A model generated the notes under the pieces. It did no database searches. It was not told where the DNA came from and saw only the letters and a program-made list of their open reading frames with translations. A stretch of 6,246 bases of DNA from the NCBI GenBank assembly GCA_900751785.1, contig CAADSM010000031.1, positions 1 through 6,246 on the forward strand, read 5' to 3'. This stretch comes from Lachnospiraceae bacterium. GTDB taxonomy: Bacteria > Bacillota > Clostridia > Lachnospirales > Lachnospiraceae. Made by a program: the position numbers and the translations under genes. Positions 1-6,081 of the stretch are shown here, in pieces (the first letter of the stretch is position 1; every line of letters starts with the position of its first letter).

Positions 1-79
1 AATATTTTCTGTTCGGAAGAAGGGGGGAGGGCATGGGGGCTGATCGAAAAAAAAAAAAAAAGCCACTGACAGGCGGTAT
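1..79 (+). other. Upstream leader of clpX with a 15-A homopolymer
   Basis: No gene is recognised here. The stretch is purine-rich, with G runs at 22-27 and 35-39 and an uninterrupted run of 15 A at 47-61. Frame 1 is open from the left edge to a stop at 67-69, but its translation does not look like the C-terminus of ClpP or of any family I recognise. I see no convincing -35/-10 pair, no CtsR heptad and no CIRCE element. The promoter for clpX may therefore lie further left, possibly shared with an upstream gene. Confidence 0.5.
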
Positions 80-86
80 GAGGTGA
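80..86 (+). promoter_or_regulatory. clpX ribosome binding site (decides the start)
   Basis: GAGGTGA lies 5 nt before the ATG at 92. An in-frame GTG at 83-85 would extend the protein by three residues, but it sits inside this Shine-Dalgarno sequence and has no site of its own. The ATG at 92 is therefore preferred. Confidence 0.85.
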
Positions 87-91
87 CATTT

Positions 92-1363
92 ATGGCAGGA
101 AAAATGATGGATGATATCGTAAGGTGTTCGTTCTGCAATAAGACGCAGGCGCAGGTGCGCAAGCTGATCGCGGGACCGAACGGCACGTATATCTGTGACG
201 AATGTATCGGTATCTGCTCGGAGATCATCGAGGAGGAACTGGATTATGACGACAGGAGCGCGCTGAACGATATCAATCTTCTGACACCGGAAGAGATCAA
301 GAATTTTCTGGATGATTATGTGATCGGGCAGGACGAGGCAAAGAAGGTCCTCTCAGTCGCTGTATATAATCACTATAAAAGGATCCTGGCAGGCCAGGAT
401 CTGGGAGTCGAGCTCCAGAAGAGCAATATCCTGATGCTGGGACCGACGGGATGCGGCAAGACCCTCCTTGCGCAGACACTTGCGAAGATCCTGAATGTTC
501 CTTTTGCGATCGCGGATGCGACGGCGCTCACGGAAGCGGGATATGTCGGCGAGGATGTGGAGAATATACTCCTGAAGGTCATTCAGGCTGCCGACGGCGA
601 TATTGAACGTGCCGAGCACGGCATCATATATATAGACGAGATCGACAAGATCACGAGAAAATCGGAGAATCCTTCGATCACCCGCGATGTGTCCGGAGAG
701 GGAGTCCAGCAGGCGCTCCTCAAGATCATCGAGGGAACGGTCGCTTCTGTGCCTCCGCAGGGAGGAAGAAAGCATCCGCATCAGGAGCTGATCCAGATCG
801 ACACAACGAATATCCTGTTTATCTGCGGAGGCGCTTTTGAGGGGATCGACAAGATCATTGAGACGCGTCTGGACAGAAAATCGATCGGTTTCAATGCAGA
901 GATCGCGTCGAAGCACGAGTATGATATGGATGTGCTGCTCCACCAGGCGCTGCCACAGGATCTCGTGAAGTTCGGATTGATCCCGGAGCTTGTCGGAAGG
1001 CTTCCGGTCACGGTTTCGCTGGATCTGCTGGACAAAGAGGCGCTGATCCGGATCCTCACGGAGCCGAAGAGCGCGATCGTAAAGCAGTATCAGAAGCTTC
1101 TTGAGCTTGACGGCGTGAAGCTTGAATTTGACAGGGATGCCCTGACAGCTATCGCAGAGACGACGCTGGCGAGAAAGACCGGCGCCAGAGGACTCAGGGC
1201 GATCATGGAAAATATCATGATGGACACAATGTTCACGGTACCCTCTGATGAGACGATCAAGGAATGCCGGATCACAAAAGATGTTGTGTTGGGAACGGGA
1301 AGTCCGCTGTATATGCGCGACGGAGAAGAGCGTCAGTCGTTCCTGACAACAGAGAGCGCATAA
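92..1363 (+). CDS. clpX: ATP-dependent Clp protease ATP-binding subunit ClpX
   Basis: ClpX is a cytoplasmic hexameric AAA+ unfoldase that recognises tagged or damaged proteins, unfolds them with ATP and threads them into the ClpP peptidase. The 423-residue product is full length for the family. In order it has an N-terminal zinc-binding domain with C12, C15, C35 and C38; Walker A GPTGCGKT at 117-124 (K123); the GYVG pore-1 loop at 150-153; Walker B IIYIDE at 178-183 (E183); the RKH pore-2 loop at 226-228; the IGF ClpP-docking loop at 265-267; a likely arginine finger R303; and the sensor-2 GARGLR motif at 364-369. Presence of the IGF loop means it should work with ClpP, although clpP is not in view. 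Walker A has Cys121 where many orthologues have Ser. The gene is followed by two hairpins and then lon. Identification is secure. Confidence 0.98.
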   Translation: MAGKMMDDIVRCSFCNKTQAQVRKLIAGPNGTYICDECIGICSEIIEEELDYDDRSALNDINLLTPEEIKNFLDDYVIGQDEAKKVLSVAVYNHYKRILAGQDLGVELQKSNILMLGPTGCGKTLLAQTLAKILNVPFAIADATALTEAGYVGEDVENILLKVIQAADGDIERAEHGIIYIDEIDKITRKSENPSITRDVSGEGVQQALLKIIEGTVASVPPQGGRKHPHQELIQIDTTNILFICGGAFEGIDKIIETRLDRKSIGFNAEIASKHEYDMDVLLHQALPQDLVKFGLIPELVGRLPVTVSLDLLDKEALIRILTEPKSAIVKQYQKLLELDGVKLEFDRDALTAIAETTLARKTGARGLRAIMENIMMDTMFTVPSDETIKECRITKDVVLGTGSPLYMRDGEERQSFLTTESA

Positions 1364-1389
1364 AAGAGCGGAGAAGGATTCCGCTTTTT
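1363..1389 (+). terminator. Hairpin with U tail just after clpX
   Basis: AGCGGAG (1367-1373) pairs with TTCCGCT (1379-1385) around a 5-nt loop, with one G-T pair. It is followed by TTTT at 1386-1389 and preceded by an A/G-rich arm that can pair with the T tail. The structure begins at the clpX stop codon. The form fits a modest intrinsic terminator; the stem is short, so read-through into lon is likely. Confidence 0.55.
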
Positions 1390-1429
1390 CAGGGCGGGTG
1401 CAATGGGGAAGTACCATCGTACCCGCCTG
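1390..1429 (+). terminator. Second, longer hairpin in the clpX-lon gap
   Basis: The arm at 1390-1406 pairs with 1414-1429 around a 7-nt loop. The stem is GC-rich, with one bulged G, one A-C mismatch and one G-T pair. It is followed by TTTAAAT, a weak U tail. It abuts the preceding hairpin with no gap. It could be a terminator/attenuator or an RNA-processing and stability element. Its 3' arm is also claimed by the alternative hairpin at 1423-1450. Confidence 0.5.
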
Positions 1430-1450
1430 TTTAAATATAAGAGCAGGCGG
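1423..1450 (+). promoter_or_regulatory. Alternative hairpin upstream of the lon ribosome binding site
   Basis: CCGCCTG (1423-1429) is the exact reverse complement of CAGGCGG (1444-1450). Pairing can continue inward through 1430-1432 with 1441-1443, giving about 10 bp around an 8-nt A/T-only loop. It uses the same strand as the 3' arm of the 1390-1429 hairpin, so only one of the two can form in a given RNA. It ends 8 nt before the lon Shine-Dalgarno sequence. An attenuator/antiterminator role is inference. Confidence 0.4.
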
Positions 1451-1458
1451 TATTCTTG

Positions 1459-1465
1459 AAAGGAG
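1459..1465 (+). promoter_or_regulatory. lon ribosome binding site (decides the start)
   Basis: AAAGGAG lies 8 nt before the ATG at 1474. An in-frame TTG at 1456 overlaps the left edge of this site and would add six residues, so it is rejected as the start. Confidence 0.85.
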
Positions 1466-1473
1466 AAAATCAG

Positions 1474-3792
1474 ATGGACAATGAGATAAAGAGTCTTCCG
1501 ATGGTGGCGCTCAGGGGCATGACGATCATGCCGGAGATGGTAGTCCACTTTGACGTGAGCAGAGAACGTTCGATCGCGGCAATACAGGAAGCAATGGTAG
1601 AAGAACAGAAGATCTTCCTGACTGCCCAGAAGTCGATCGAGACGGAAGACCCGGGACAGGACGATGTGTACGAGGTTGGAACGGTGGGGACGATCAAACA
1701 GCTGATCAAGCTGCCGAAGCATATCGTGAGGGTGCTTGTCTCCGGGGAGACGAGAGGCATACTCAGGAGGATCGAGCAGAAGGATCCGTATCTCCGCGCT
1801 GAGGTGGAGGTGATCGACGAATCCGGGCTGGAGATCCCGGACGATCTGAACAGCCAGGCAATGGAGCGGGGGCTGAAGGACATGTTCGTGGACTATGCCT
1901 CCAAGAACGGCAAGATGTCGAAAGAGGCAGTCGCGCAGATCGCTGACATGAAAGGCCTGAAAAAGCTGGTGGACGAGATCGCCGCGAATATCCCTCTTTC
2001 CTATACAGACCAGCAGGAGCTGCTGAGCGAGACGGATTTCTGGAAGCGCTATGAAAAACTCGCCTTTAAACTGGTCAATGAAGTCCAGATCATGGATATC
2101 AAGGCGGAGATCCAGCGGAAAGTGAAGGAGCGTGTGGATAAGCATCAGAGGGAATATATCCTCAGGGAACAGCTGAAGCTGATCCGGGAAGAGCTGGGAG
2201 AGGATTCCACGGTGTCGGATGCGGAAGAGTTTGAGAACGAGCTGAAGGAGCTGGAGGCTCCGAAGGAAGTCAAAGAGAAGCTGAAAAAAGAGATCAGCCG
2301 GTTTAAAAGTTCTATAAACTCACCGTCGGAAAACGCAGTGATCCGCACTTATATCGAGACGCTTCTTGAGATGCCATGGGATAAGGCTTCGGAAGACAAT
2401 GAGGACATCGCGTATGCAAAGCAGGTCCTTGAGGAGGATCACTACGGGCTCGAGCAGGTGAAGGAGCGGATCCTTGAGTTCCTCGCGGTACGTACGCTCA
2501 CCAAAAAGGGAAGCAGCCCCATCCTCTGTCTTGTGGGACCGCCGGGAACAGGGAAGACCTCGATCGCGAAGTCACTTGCCAGGGCGATGAAGAAAAAATA
2601 TGTGCGCATCTCTCTCGGCGGTGTGAGAGACGAAGCGGAGATCCGGGGGCACAGGAAGACTTATGTGGGAGCCATGCCTGGAAGGATCGCCAATGGGATC
2701 CGGACGGCAGGAGTAAAAAATCCGGTCATGCTGCTGGATGAGATCGACAAAGTCAGCACAGACTATAAAGGGGATACATTCTCCGCTCTTCTGGAGGTGC
2801 TGGACAGCGAGCAGAACAGCAGGTTCCGGGATCACTATCTTGAGGTACCGCTGGATCTGTCGGAGGTAATGTTCATTACTACAGCCAACACGCTGCAGAC
2901 GATCCCGAGACCGCTCCTGGACCGCATGGAAGTGATCGAGATCAGCAGTTATACAGAGAATGAGAAGCTCCATATCGCGCAGGAGCATCTGATCCCCAAG
3001 CAGCTTGAGCAGCACGGCCTGAGCGCTGAGCAGCTTTCCTTCAGCCGCCATGCGGTGTGGAAGATGGCGCGCAACTATACAAAGGAAGCGGGCGTCAGGC
3101 AGCTTGAACGCGAGATCGGAAATGTGTGCAGGAAGGCGGCGAAGGAAATCCTCACCACGGATCGGAAAAAAATCTCTGTGACGGACCGGAACATACAGAA
3201 GTTTCTCGGAAAAGAGAAGTACAGCTATCAGATGGTCAATCCGGAGCCGGAAATCGGCATTGTGCGCGGACTCGCGTGGACCAGTGTAGGCGGGGATACG
3301 CTTCAGATCGAGGTGAACGTTATGCCGGGAGGAGGCGAGATCATGCTTACCGGCCAGCTCGGAGACGTGATGAAAGAGTCGGCAAGGACCGGGATCAGTT
3401 ATATCCGTTCTGTCAGCAGGAAATATGGGATCGCGGATGATTTCTTTGAGAAGCATGATATCCATGTACATATTCCGGAAGGGGCAGTGCCGAAGGACGG
3501 CCCGTCCGCCGGGATCACGATGGCGACGGCCATGCTGTCGGCTGTCACAGAGAGAAGGGTGCGCGCGGACCTGGCGATGACCGGCGAGGTGACTCTGAGA
3601 GGCAGGGTGCTCCCGATCGGCGGCTTGAAGGAAAAGCTTCTTGCAGCGAAGAATGCAGGGATGAAGACAGTGCTCGTCCCGAAGAAGAATAAAGCAGATG
3701 TAGAAGAAATTTCTGCGGAGATCACAAGAGGGCTTGAGATCCTGTATGTGGAAAGCATGGATGAAGTCCTTGAACAGGCGCTGGCGCAATGA
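1474..3792 (+). CDS. lon: ATP-dependent endopeptidase La (Lon)
   Basis: Lon is a cytoplasmic homohexameric protease that uses ATP to unfold and degrade misfolded and some regulatory proteins, with ATPase and peptidase in one chain. The 772-residue product is full length. The N-terminal LON substrate domain covers roughly 6-200, starting with LPMVALRG. A coiled-coil/helical region follows, including the QREYILREQ segment. The AAA+ module has Walker A GPPGTGKT at 355-362 (K361), Walker B VMLLDEID at 418-425, sensor-1 N472, a likely arginine finger R484 and sensor-2 R542. The C-terminal serine-lysine protease domain has catalytic S678 in the PKDGPSAG motif and K721 in GGLKEK; their 43-residue separation matches E. 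coli Lon (S679/K722). All key residues are present, so it should be active. engB follows 33 nt downstream, suggesting co-transcription. No transmembrane segment is apparent, as expected for LonA rather than LonB. Confidence 0.98.
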   Translation: MDNEIKSLPMVALRGMTIMPEMVVHFDVSRERSIAAIQEAMVEEQKIFLTAQKSIETEDPGQDDVYEVGTVGTIKQLIKLPKHIVRVLVSGETRGILRRIEQKDPYLRAEVEVIDESGLEIPDDLNSQAMERGLKDMFVDYASKNGKMSKEAVAQIADMKGLKKLVDEIAANIPLSYTDQQELLSETDFWKRYEKLAFKLVNEVQIMDIKAEIQRKVKERVDKHQREYILREQLKLIREELGEDSTVSDAEEFENELKELEAPKEVKEKLKKEISRFKSSINSPSENAVIRTYIETLLEMPWDKASEDNEDIAYAKQVLEEDHYGLEQVKERILEFLAVRTLTKKGSSPILCLVGPPGTGKTSIAKSLARAMKKKYVRISLGGVRDEAEIRGHRKTYVGAMPGRIANGIRTAGVKNPVMLLDEIDKVSTDYKGDTFSALLEVLDSEQNSRFRDHYLEVPLDLSEVMFITTANTLQTIPRPLLDRMEVIEISSYTENEKLHIAQEHLIPKQLEQHGLSAEQLSFSRHAVWKMARNYTKEAGVRQLEREIGNVCRKAAKEILTTDRKKISVTDRNIQKFLGKEKYSYQMVNPEPEIGIVRGLAWTSVGGDTLQIEVNVMPGGGEIMLTGQLGDVMKESARTGISYIRSVSRKYGIADDFFEKHDIHVHIPEGAVPKDGPSAGITMATAMLSAVTERRVRADLAMTGEVTLRGRVLPIGGLKEKLLAAKNAGMKTVLVPKKNKADVEEISAEITRGLEILYVESMDEVLEQALAQ

Positions 3793-3813
3793 CCGCGGCA
3801 GTGAACAGATCAT

Positions 3814-3820
3814 GAGGAGG
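3814..3820 (+). promoter_or_regulatory. engB ribosome binding site
   Basis: GAGGAGG lies 5 nt before the ATG at 3826, in the 33-nt gap after lon. No terminator hairpin is seen in this gap, which supports an operon with lon. An ATG at 3812 overlaps this site but is out of frame. Confidence 0.8.
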
Positions 3821-3825
3821 CAGGT

Positions 3826-4434
3826 ATGGTAATAAGAAGTATTAATCTGGAGACCGTGTGCGGGATCACAAGTGTCCTGCCAAAGAATAACAAGCCGGAG
3901 ATCGCATTTGCGGGGAAATCAAATGTGGGGAAATCATCCCTGATCAATGCGCTCATGAACCGGAAGTCTTACGCCAGGATTTCCGCCACGCCAGGGAAGA
4001 CCCAGACGATCAATTTTTATAATATCAACGATGAAATGTATTTGGTGGACCTTCCGGGATATGGCTATGCCAAGGTGTCAGAGAAGGAGAAAGCACAGTG
4101 GGGACGGATGATCGAGGGATATCTGCACGGATCGGAACAGCTCAAGGCGGTTTTCCTGCTCATTGATATCCGTCACGCTCCGTCAGGAAATGACAGGATG
4201 ATGTATCACTGGGTAGCAGATCAGGGGTATCAGCCCATTATCATAGCGACGAAGCTGGATAAGATAAAGCGGAGCCAGGTGCAGAAGCATCTGAAGATGC
4301 TGCGAGAAGGGCTTGAGCTTGTCCCCGGCACAAAGATCATCCCGTTTTCCTCTGTCACAAAGCAGGGGCGGGACGAGATCTGGGGACTGATAGAGAATGA
4401 ATATCTGGGGCGTCAGGCAGAGAACTGTGATTGA
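3826..4434 (+). CDS. engB: Ribosome biogenesis GTP-binding protein EngB/YsxC (YihA)
   Basis: This is a small TRAFAC-class GTPase of the EngB/YsxC/YihA family. It acts in the cytoplasm in late assembly of the large ribosomal subunit and is essential in B. subtilis and many other bacteria. The 202-residue product matches the family length. Visible G motifs are G1 GKSNVGKS at 30-37 (K36), the G2 region TPGKTQTINFY at 55-65, G3 DLPGYGYA at 75-82, G4 TKLDK at 142-146, and a G5-like SSVTKQG at 175-181. GYGYA after DLPG is a family hallmark that separates it from Era, Der and Obg. G1 begins GKSN where many relatives have GRSN. It lies between lon and the membrane gene, as in many Firmicutes where ysxC follows lonA. 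The stop codon is 14 nt before the next start. Confidence 0.96.
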   Translation: MVIRSINLETVCGITSVLPKNNKPEIAFAGKSNVGKSSLINALMNRKSYARISATPGKTQTINFYNINDEMYLVDLPGYGYAKVSEKEKAQWGRMIEGYLHGSEQLKAVFLLIDIRHAPSGNDRMMYHWVADQGYQPIIIATKLDKIKRSQVQKHLKMLREGLELVPGTKIIPFSSVTKQGRDEIWGLIENEYLGRQAENCD

Positions 4435-4436
4435 GT

Positions 4437-4443
4437 GAGGTGA
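4437..4443 (+). promoter_or_regulatory. Ribosome binding site of the AI-2E/YtvI-family gene (decides the start)
   Basis: GAGGTGA sits 5 nt before the ATG at 4449. An in-frame TTG at 4431, which would overlap the end of engB, has no site of its own, so the ATG is preferred. The site lies immediately after the engB stop codon, indicating coupled or operonic expression. Confidence 0.8.
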
Positions 4444-4448
4444 GAGAA

Positions 4449-5600
4449 ATGGAAAGCAGACGACCGTACTGGCAGGTGGGAATCAGGCTGCTGTTCAGCG
4501 TTCTTGCTACAGCGGCATTTGTCGTTATCGGCTTCAGGCTTCTTGTTTTTCTGGTGCCGTTCGTGATCGGCTGGATCATTGCCTCGATCGCGGCTCCTCT
4601 TGTGAACTGGCTGGAGAAACGGCTGAAGATTGTAAAGAAGCTGGGATCAGCGCTGATCGTTATACTCGTCCTTGCGCTGATCGTGCTGGCGCTGTATTTC
4701 GGCATCAGCCGTCTTGCGGAAGAAATCGGCAATCTGATCCGGGATTTTCCCAGGCTGTATGCACAGCTTGAATCAGGGCTGAGTCAGATCGGGCAGACTC
4801 TGTCCGGTGTTTTCGACAGGCTGCCGTCCGGGATCCAGCGGGGATGGAGTACCGCCGTGGAGAATTTGGATCAGTATATGGGCGAGCTTGTCTCGAGCAT
4901 CAGCGAGCCTACGGTCACGGCTGCGGGGAATTTTGCGAAACGGGTTCCCTATTATCTGATCTCATTTATCGTTGCGGTCATGGCTGCCTATTTTTTCACC
5001 GTGCAGAGAGAAGAGGTCATCCAGTGGTTTAAAAAGATAGCTCCCAAAGCGGTGGAACAGAGAATGACGCTGGTCATGGATAATCTGAAGTATGCTGTGG
5101 GGGGGTATTTTAAAGCCCAGTTTAAGATCATGGGGGTCGTATTTCTCATCCTGCTTGTGGGACTTGCTTTTCTGCAGACCAGATACTTTGTGCTTGTGGC
5201 GCTGCTCATCGCCTTTTTGGATTTCCTTCCGTTTTTTGGAACGGGAACAGCTATGATCCCGTGGGCTCTGTATGCATTTTTTATGGGAGAATATAAGATG
5301 ACGGCGGCGCTGGTAGTGATTTATGTGGTGACGCAGGTCGTGAGGCAGCTGCTCCAGCCCAAGCTCGTGGGTGACAGCGTAGGTCTGAACCCCCTTGTCA
5401 CGCTTCTTCTTCTCTATATCGGATACAGGATAAGGGGCGTGATCGGCATGATCATTGCGGTGCCCCTGGGAATGGTCCTCATCAATATGTGCCAGGCAGG
5501 AGCGTTTGATTATATCTTTGACGATGTCAAGATATTGATCAACGGGATATTGGGACTGAGAGAAGAGGCAGATCAGGAAGAAAATGGGCAGGGGCAGTGA
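4449..5600 (+). CDS. AI-2E family (YtvI-like) integral membrane protein
   Basis: This 383-residue polytopic membrane protein belongs to the AI-2E transporter/PerM superfamily. Hydrophobic segments lie at about 12-28, 31-49, 66-86, 167-184, 226-242, 246-262, 264-280, 284-298 and 313-345. A soluble, amphipathic region of about 80 residues (87-166) separates the first helices from the rest, as is usual in this family. The C-terminal half has the family signature: DFLPFFGTGTAMIPW at 258-272, then QLLQPKLVGDSVGLNP at 300-315 and the Gly-rich final helices. The FGTGT and long loop fit the YtvI subgroup, whose B. subtilis member is named as a sporulation membrane protein. Family proteins have been linked to autoinducer-2 export or sodium-coupled transport, but the substrate here is unknown and cannot be told from sequence. 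The hydrophilic acidic tail (LREEADQEENGQGQ) is unremarkable. It is the last gene of the lon-engB run. Confidence 0.88.
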   Translation: MESRRPYWQVGIRLLFSVLATAAFVVIGFRLLVFLVPFVIGWIIASIAAPLVNWLEKRLKIVKKLGSALIVILVLALIVLALYFGISRLAEEIGNLIRDFPRLYAQLESGLSQIGQTLSGVFDRLPSGIQRGWSTAVENLDQYMGELVSSISEPTVTAAGNFAKRVPYYLISFIVAVMAAYFFTVQREEVIQWFKKIAPKAVEQRMTLVMDNLKYAVGGYFKAQFKIMGVVFLILLVGLAFLQTRYFVLVALLIAFLDFLPFFGTGTAMIPWALYAFFMGEYKMTAALVVIYVVTQVVRQLLQPKLVGDSVGLNPLVTLLLLYIGYRIRGVIGMIIAVPLGMVLINMCQAGAFDYIFDDVKILINGILGLREEADQEENGQGQ

Positions 5601-5611
5601 TCTGCCCTGCC
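5587..5611 (+). other. GC-rich hairpin over the stop codon of the membrane gene
   Basis: GGCAGGGGCAG (5587-5597) pairs with CTGCCCTGCC (5602-5611) around a TGAT loop, with one bulged G. The stop codon TGA lies in the loop. No T run follows, so it is not a standard intrinsic terminator. It could protect the 3' end of the transcript or pause polymerase at the operon end. Confidence 0.4.
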
Positions 5612-5615
5612 GGCG

Positions 5616-5644
5616 TTGAAAAAAGCAGACAGGTGTGGTATGAT
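5616..5644 (+). promoter_or_regulatory. Sigma-A-type promoter for rubredoxin
   Basis: TTGAAA (5616-5621) and TATGAT (5639-5644) are separated by exactly 17 nt, and TGG immediately before the -10 gives an extended -10 (TGnTATGAT). Each hexamer differs from consensus at one or two positions. Transcription would be expected to start near 5650-5652. It lies just after the membrane gene and makes rubredoxin an independent unit. Confidence 0.75.
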
Positions 5645-5647
5645 GTG

Positions 5648-5670
5648 CCGGGGAGGGATACCTTCCCCGG
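5648..5670 (+). promoter_or_regulatory. 10-bp dyad at the predicted rubredoxin transcription start
   Basis: CCGGGGAGGG (5648-5657) pairs with CCTTCCCCGG (5661-5670) around an ATA triloop; one pair is G-T. It overlaps or immediately follows the predicted +1. It may be a repressor operator or a 5' RNA-stabilising hairpin; no T run follows, so a terminator is unlikely. Confidence 0.5.
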
Positions 5671-5678
5671 AGAGAAAA

Positions 5679-5695
5679 ATGAAATGATATTTCAT
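5679..5695 (+). promoter_or_regulatory. Perfect 7-3-7 inverted repeat in the rubredoxin leader
   Basis: ATGAAAT and ATTTCAT are exact reverse complements separated by GAT. Read as a 15-mer (TGAAATGATATTTCA) it has the TGA...TCA ends and 7-1-7 layout of Fur/PerR-type boxes, but the inner bases match poorly. It is a candidate operator only. Confidence 0.35.
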
Positions 5696-5714
5696 GATTT
5701 CCGAAGAGTATAAC

Positions 5715-5722
5715 AGGAGGTG
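5715..5722 (+). promoter_or_regulatory. Rubredoxin ribosome binding site (decides the start)
   Basis: AGGAGGTG lies 7 nt before the ATG at 5730. An in-frame ATG at 5694 would add 12 residues, lacks such a site and would place this sequence inside the gene. The start at 5730 also gives the normal rubredoxin N-terminus. Confidence 0.9.
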
Positions 5723-5729
5723 CAGTGTA

Positions 5730-5891
5730 ATGAAAAAATATGTTTGTGATGTATGCGGCTACATTTACGATGAGGCGGCAGGAGATCCGGATAACGGGAT
5801 TGAGCCGGGTACAGCATGGGAAGATGTGCCGGAGGATTTCCTCTGCCCGCTGTGCGGCGTAGGAAAAGATCAGTTCTCCGAGGTTGAGTAA
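5730..5891 (+). CDS. Rubredoxin
   Basis: Rubredoxin is a small cytoplasmic one-electron carrier with a single iron held by four cysteines. The 53-residue product has the classical clostridial size. Iron ligands are C6 and C9 in CDVCGYIYD and C39 and C42 in CPLCGVGKD; the conserved core aromatics Y4, Y11, Y13, W30, F37 and F49 and the [12 protein letters not shown] segment (19-30) are all present. In anaerobes rubredoxin passes electrons from NAD(P)H:rubredoxin oxidoreductase to partners such as rubrerythrin, flavodiiron protein or superoxide reductase, which remove oxygen and peroxide; none of these partners is in the window. The gene has its own promoter, a leader with two inverted repeats and its own terminator, so it appears monocistronic. 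Identification is secure; the specific partner is unknown. Confidence 0.98.
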   Translation: MKKYVCDVCGYIYDEAAGDPDNGIEPGTAWEDVPEDFLCPLCGVGKDQFSEVE

Positions 5892-5928
5892 TAAGATCGA
5901 GGACAGTGGATCTGCAGATGCAGACAGA

Positions 5929-5968
5929 GGCGCGCTGTATGGGTGGAAGACCGTACAGCGCGCCTTTT
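5929..5968 (+). terminator. Strong intrinsic terminator of rubredoxin
   Basis: GGCGCGCTGTA (5929-5939) pairs perfectly with TACAGCGCGCC (5954-5964). The stem can extend by three more pairs inward (one G-T), leaving an 8-nt loop. TTTT follows directly. It lies 37 nt after the rubredoxin stop codon. Confidence 0.92.
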
Positions 5969-6021
5969 CCTGTATTGAGAGGAGTGGGATTCGTCAATAT
6001 CGTGCTTTTTTGATGGAGGTG

Positions 6022-6081
6022 TTGCACAAAAGTATATTTTTTTTGCACTTCTATCAGAAGATGGGCAAAAGAGTTGTGCAA
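6022..6081 (+). repeat. TTGCAC/GTGCAA repeat cluster and dyad upstream of the last gene
   Basis: TTGCACAA at 6022-6029 and TTGTGCAA at 6074-6081 are exact reverse complements, and a further TTGCAC lies between them at 6043-6048. Centres are about 21 and 33 nt apart, close to two and three helical turns. A composite dyad is nested inside: TTTTGC (6041-6046) with GCAAAA (6065-6070), and CTTCT (6048-6052) with AGAAG (6056-6060). The rightmost element overlaps the candidate -35 box. It looks like a regulator-binding region, but the regulator is unknown. Confidence 0.4.

Noticed and set aside
1..69. Possible C-terminal end of clpP at the left edge
   Set aside because: clpP often precedes clpX, but the open frame to the stop at 67-69 does not resemble a ClpP C-terminus and passes through the A15 tract.
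1..91. CtsR or CIRCE heat-shock operator before clpX
   Set aside because: No GGTCAAA heptads and no CIRCE inverted repeat could be found here or before lon.
353..1417. Long open frame of about 354 codons antisense to clpX
   Set aside because: It lies opposite a certain gene, is Arg/Leu/His-rich with no recognisable domain, and lacks a good ribosome binding site. It is a by-product of clpX codon use.
1333..2145. Open frame antisense across the clpX-lon junction
   Set aside because: It spans the leader hairpins and the start of lon; composition is His/Leu/Arg-rich with no family likeness or supported start.
2572..3813. Long open frame of about 413 codons antisense to lon
   Set aside because: Same reasons: complete overlap with a certain gene, low-complexity composition and no motifs.
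5911..5924. TCTGCA-GA-TGCAGA inverted repeat before the rubredoxin terminator
   Set aside because: Short arms with a 2-nt spacer, too small for a stable RNA hairpin, and no context pointing to a binding site.
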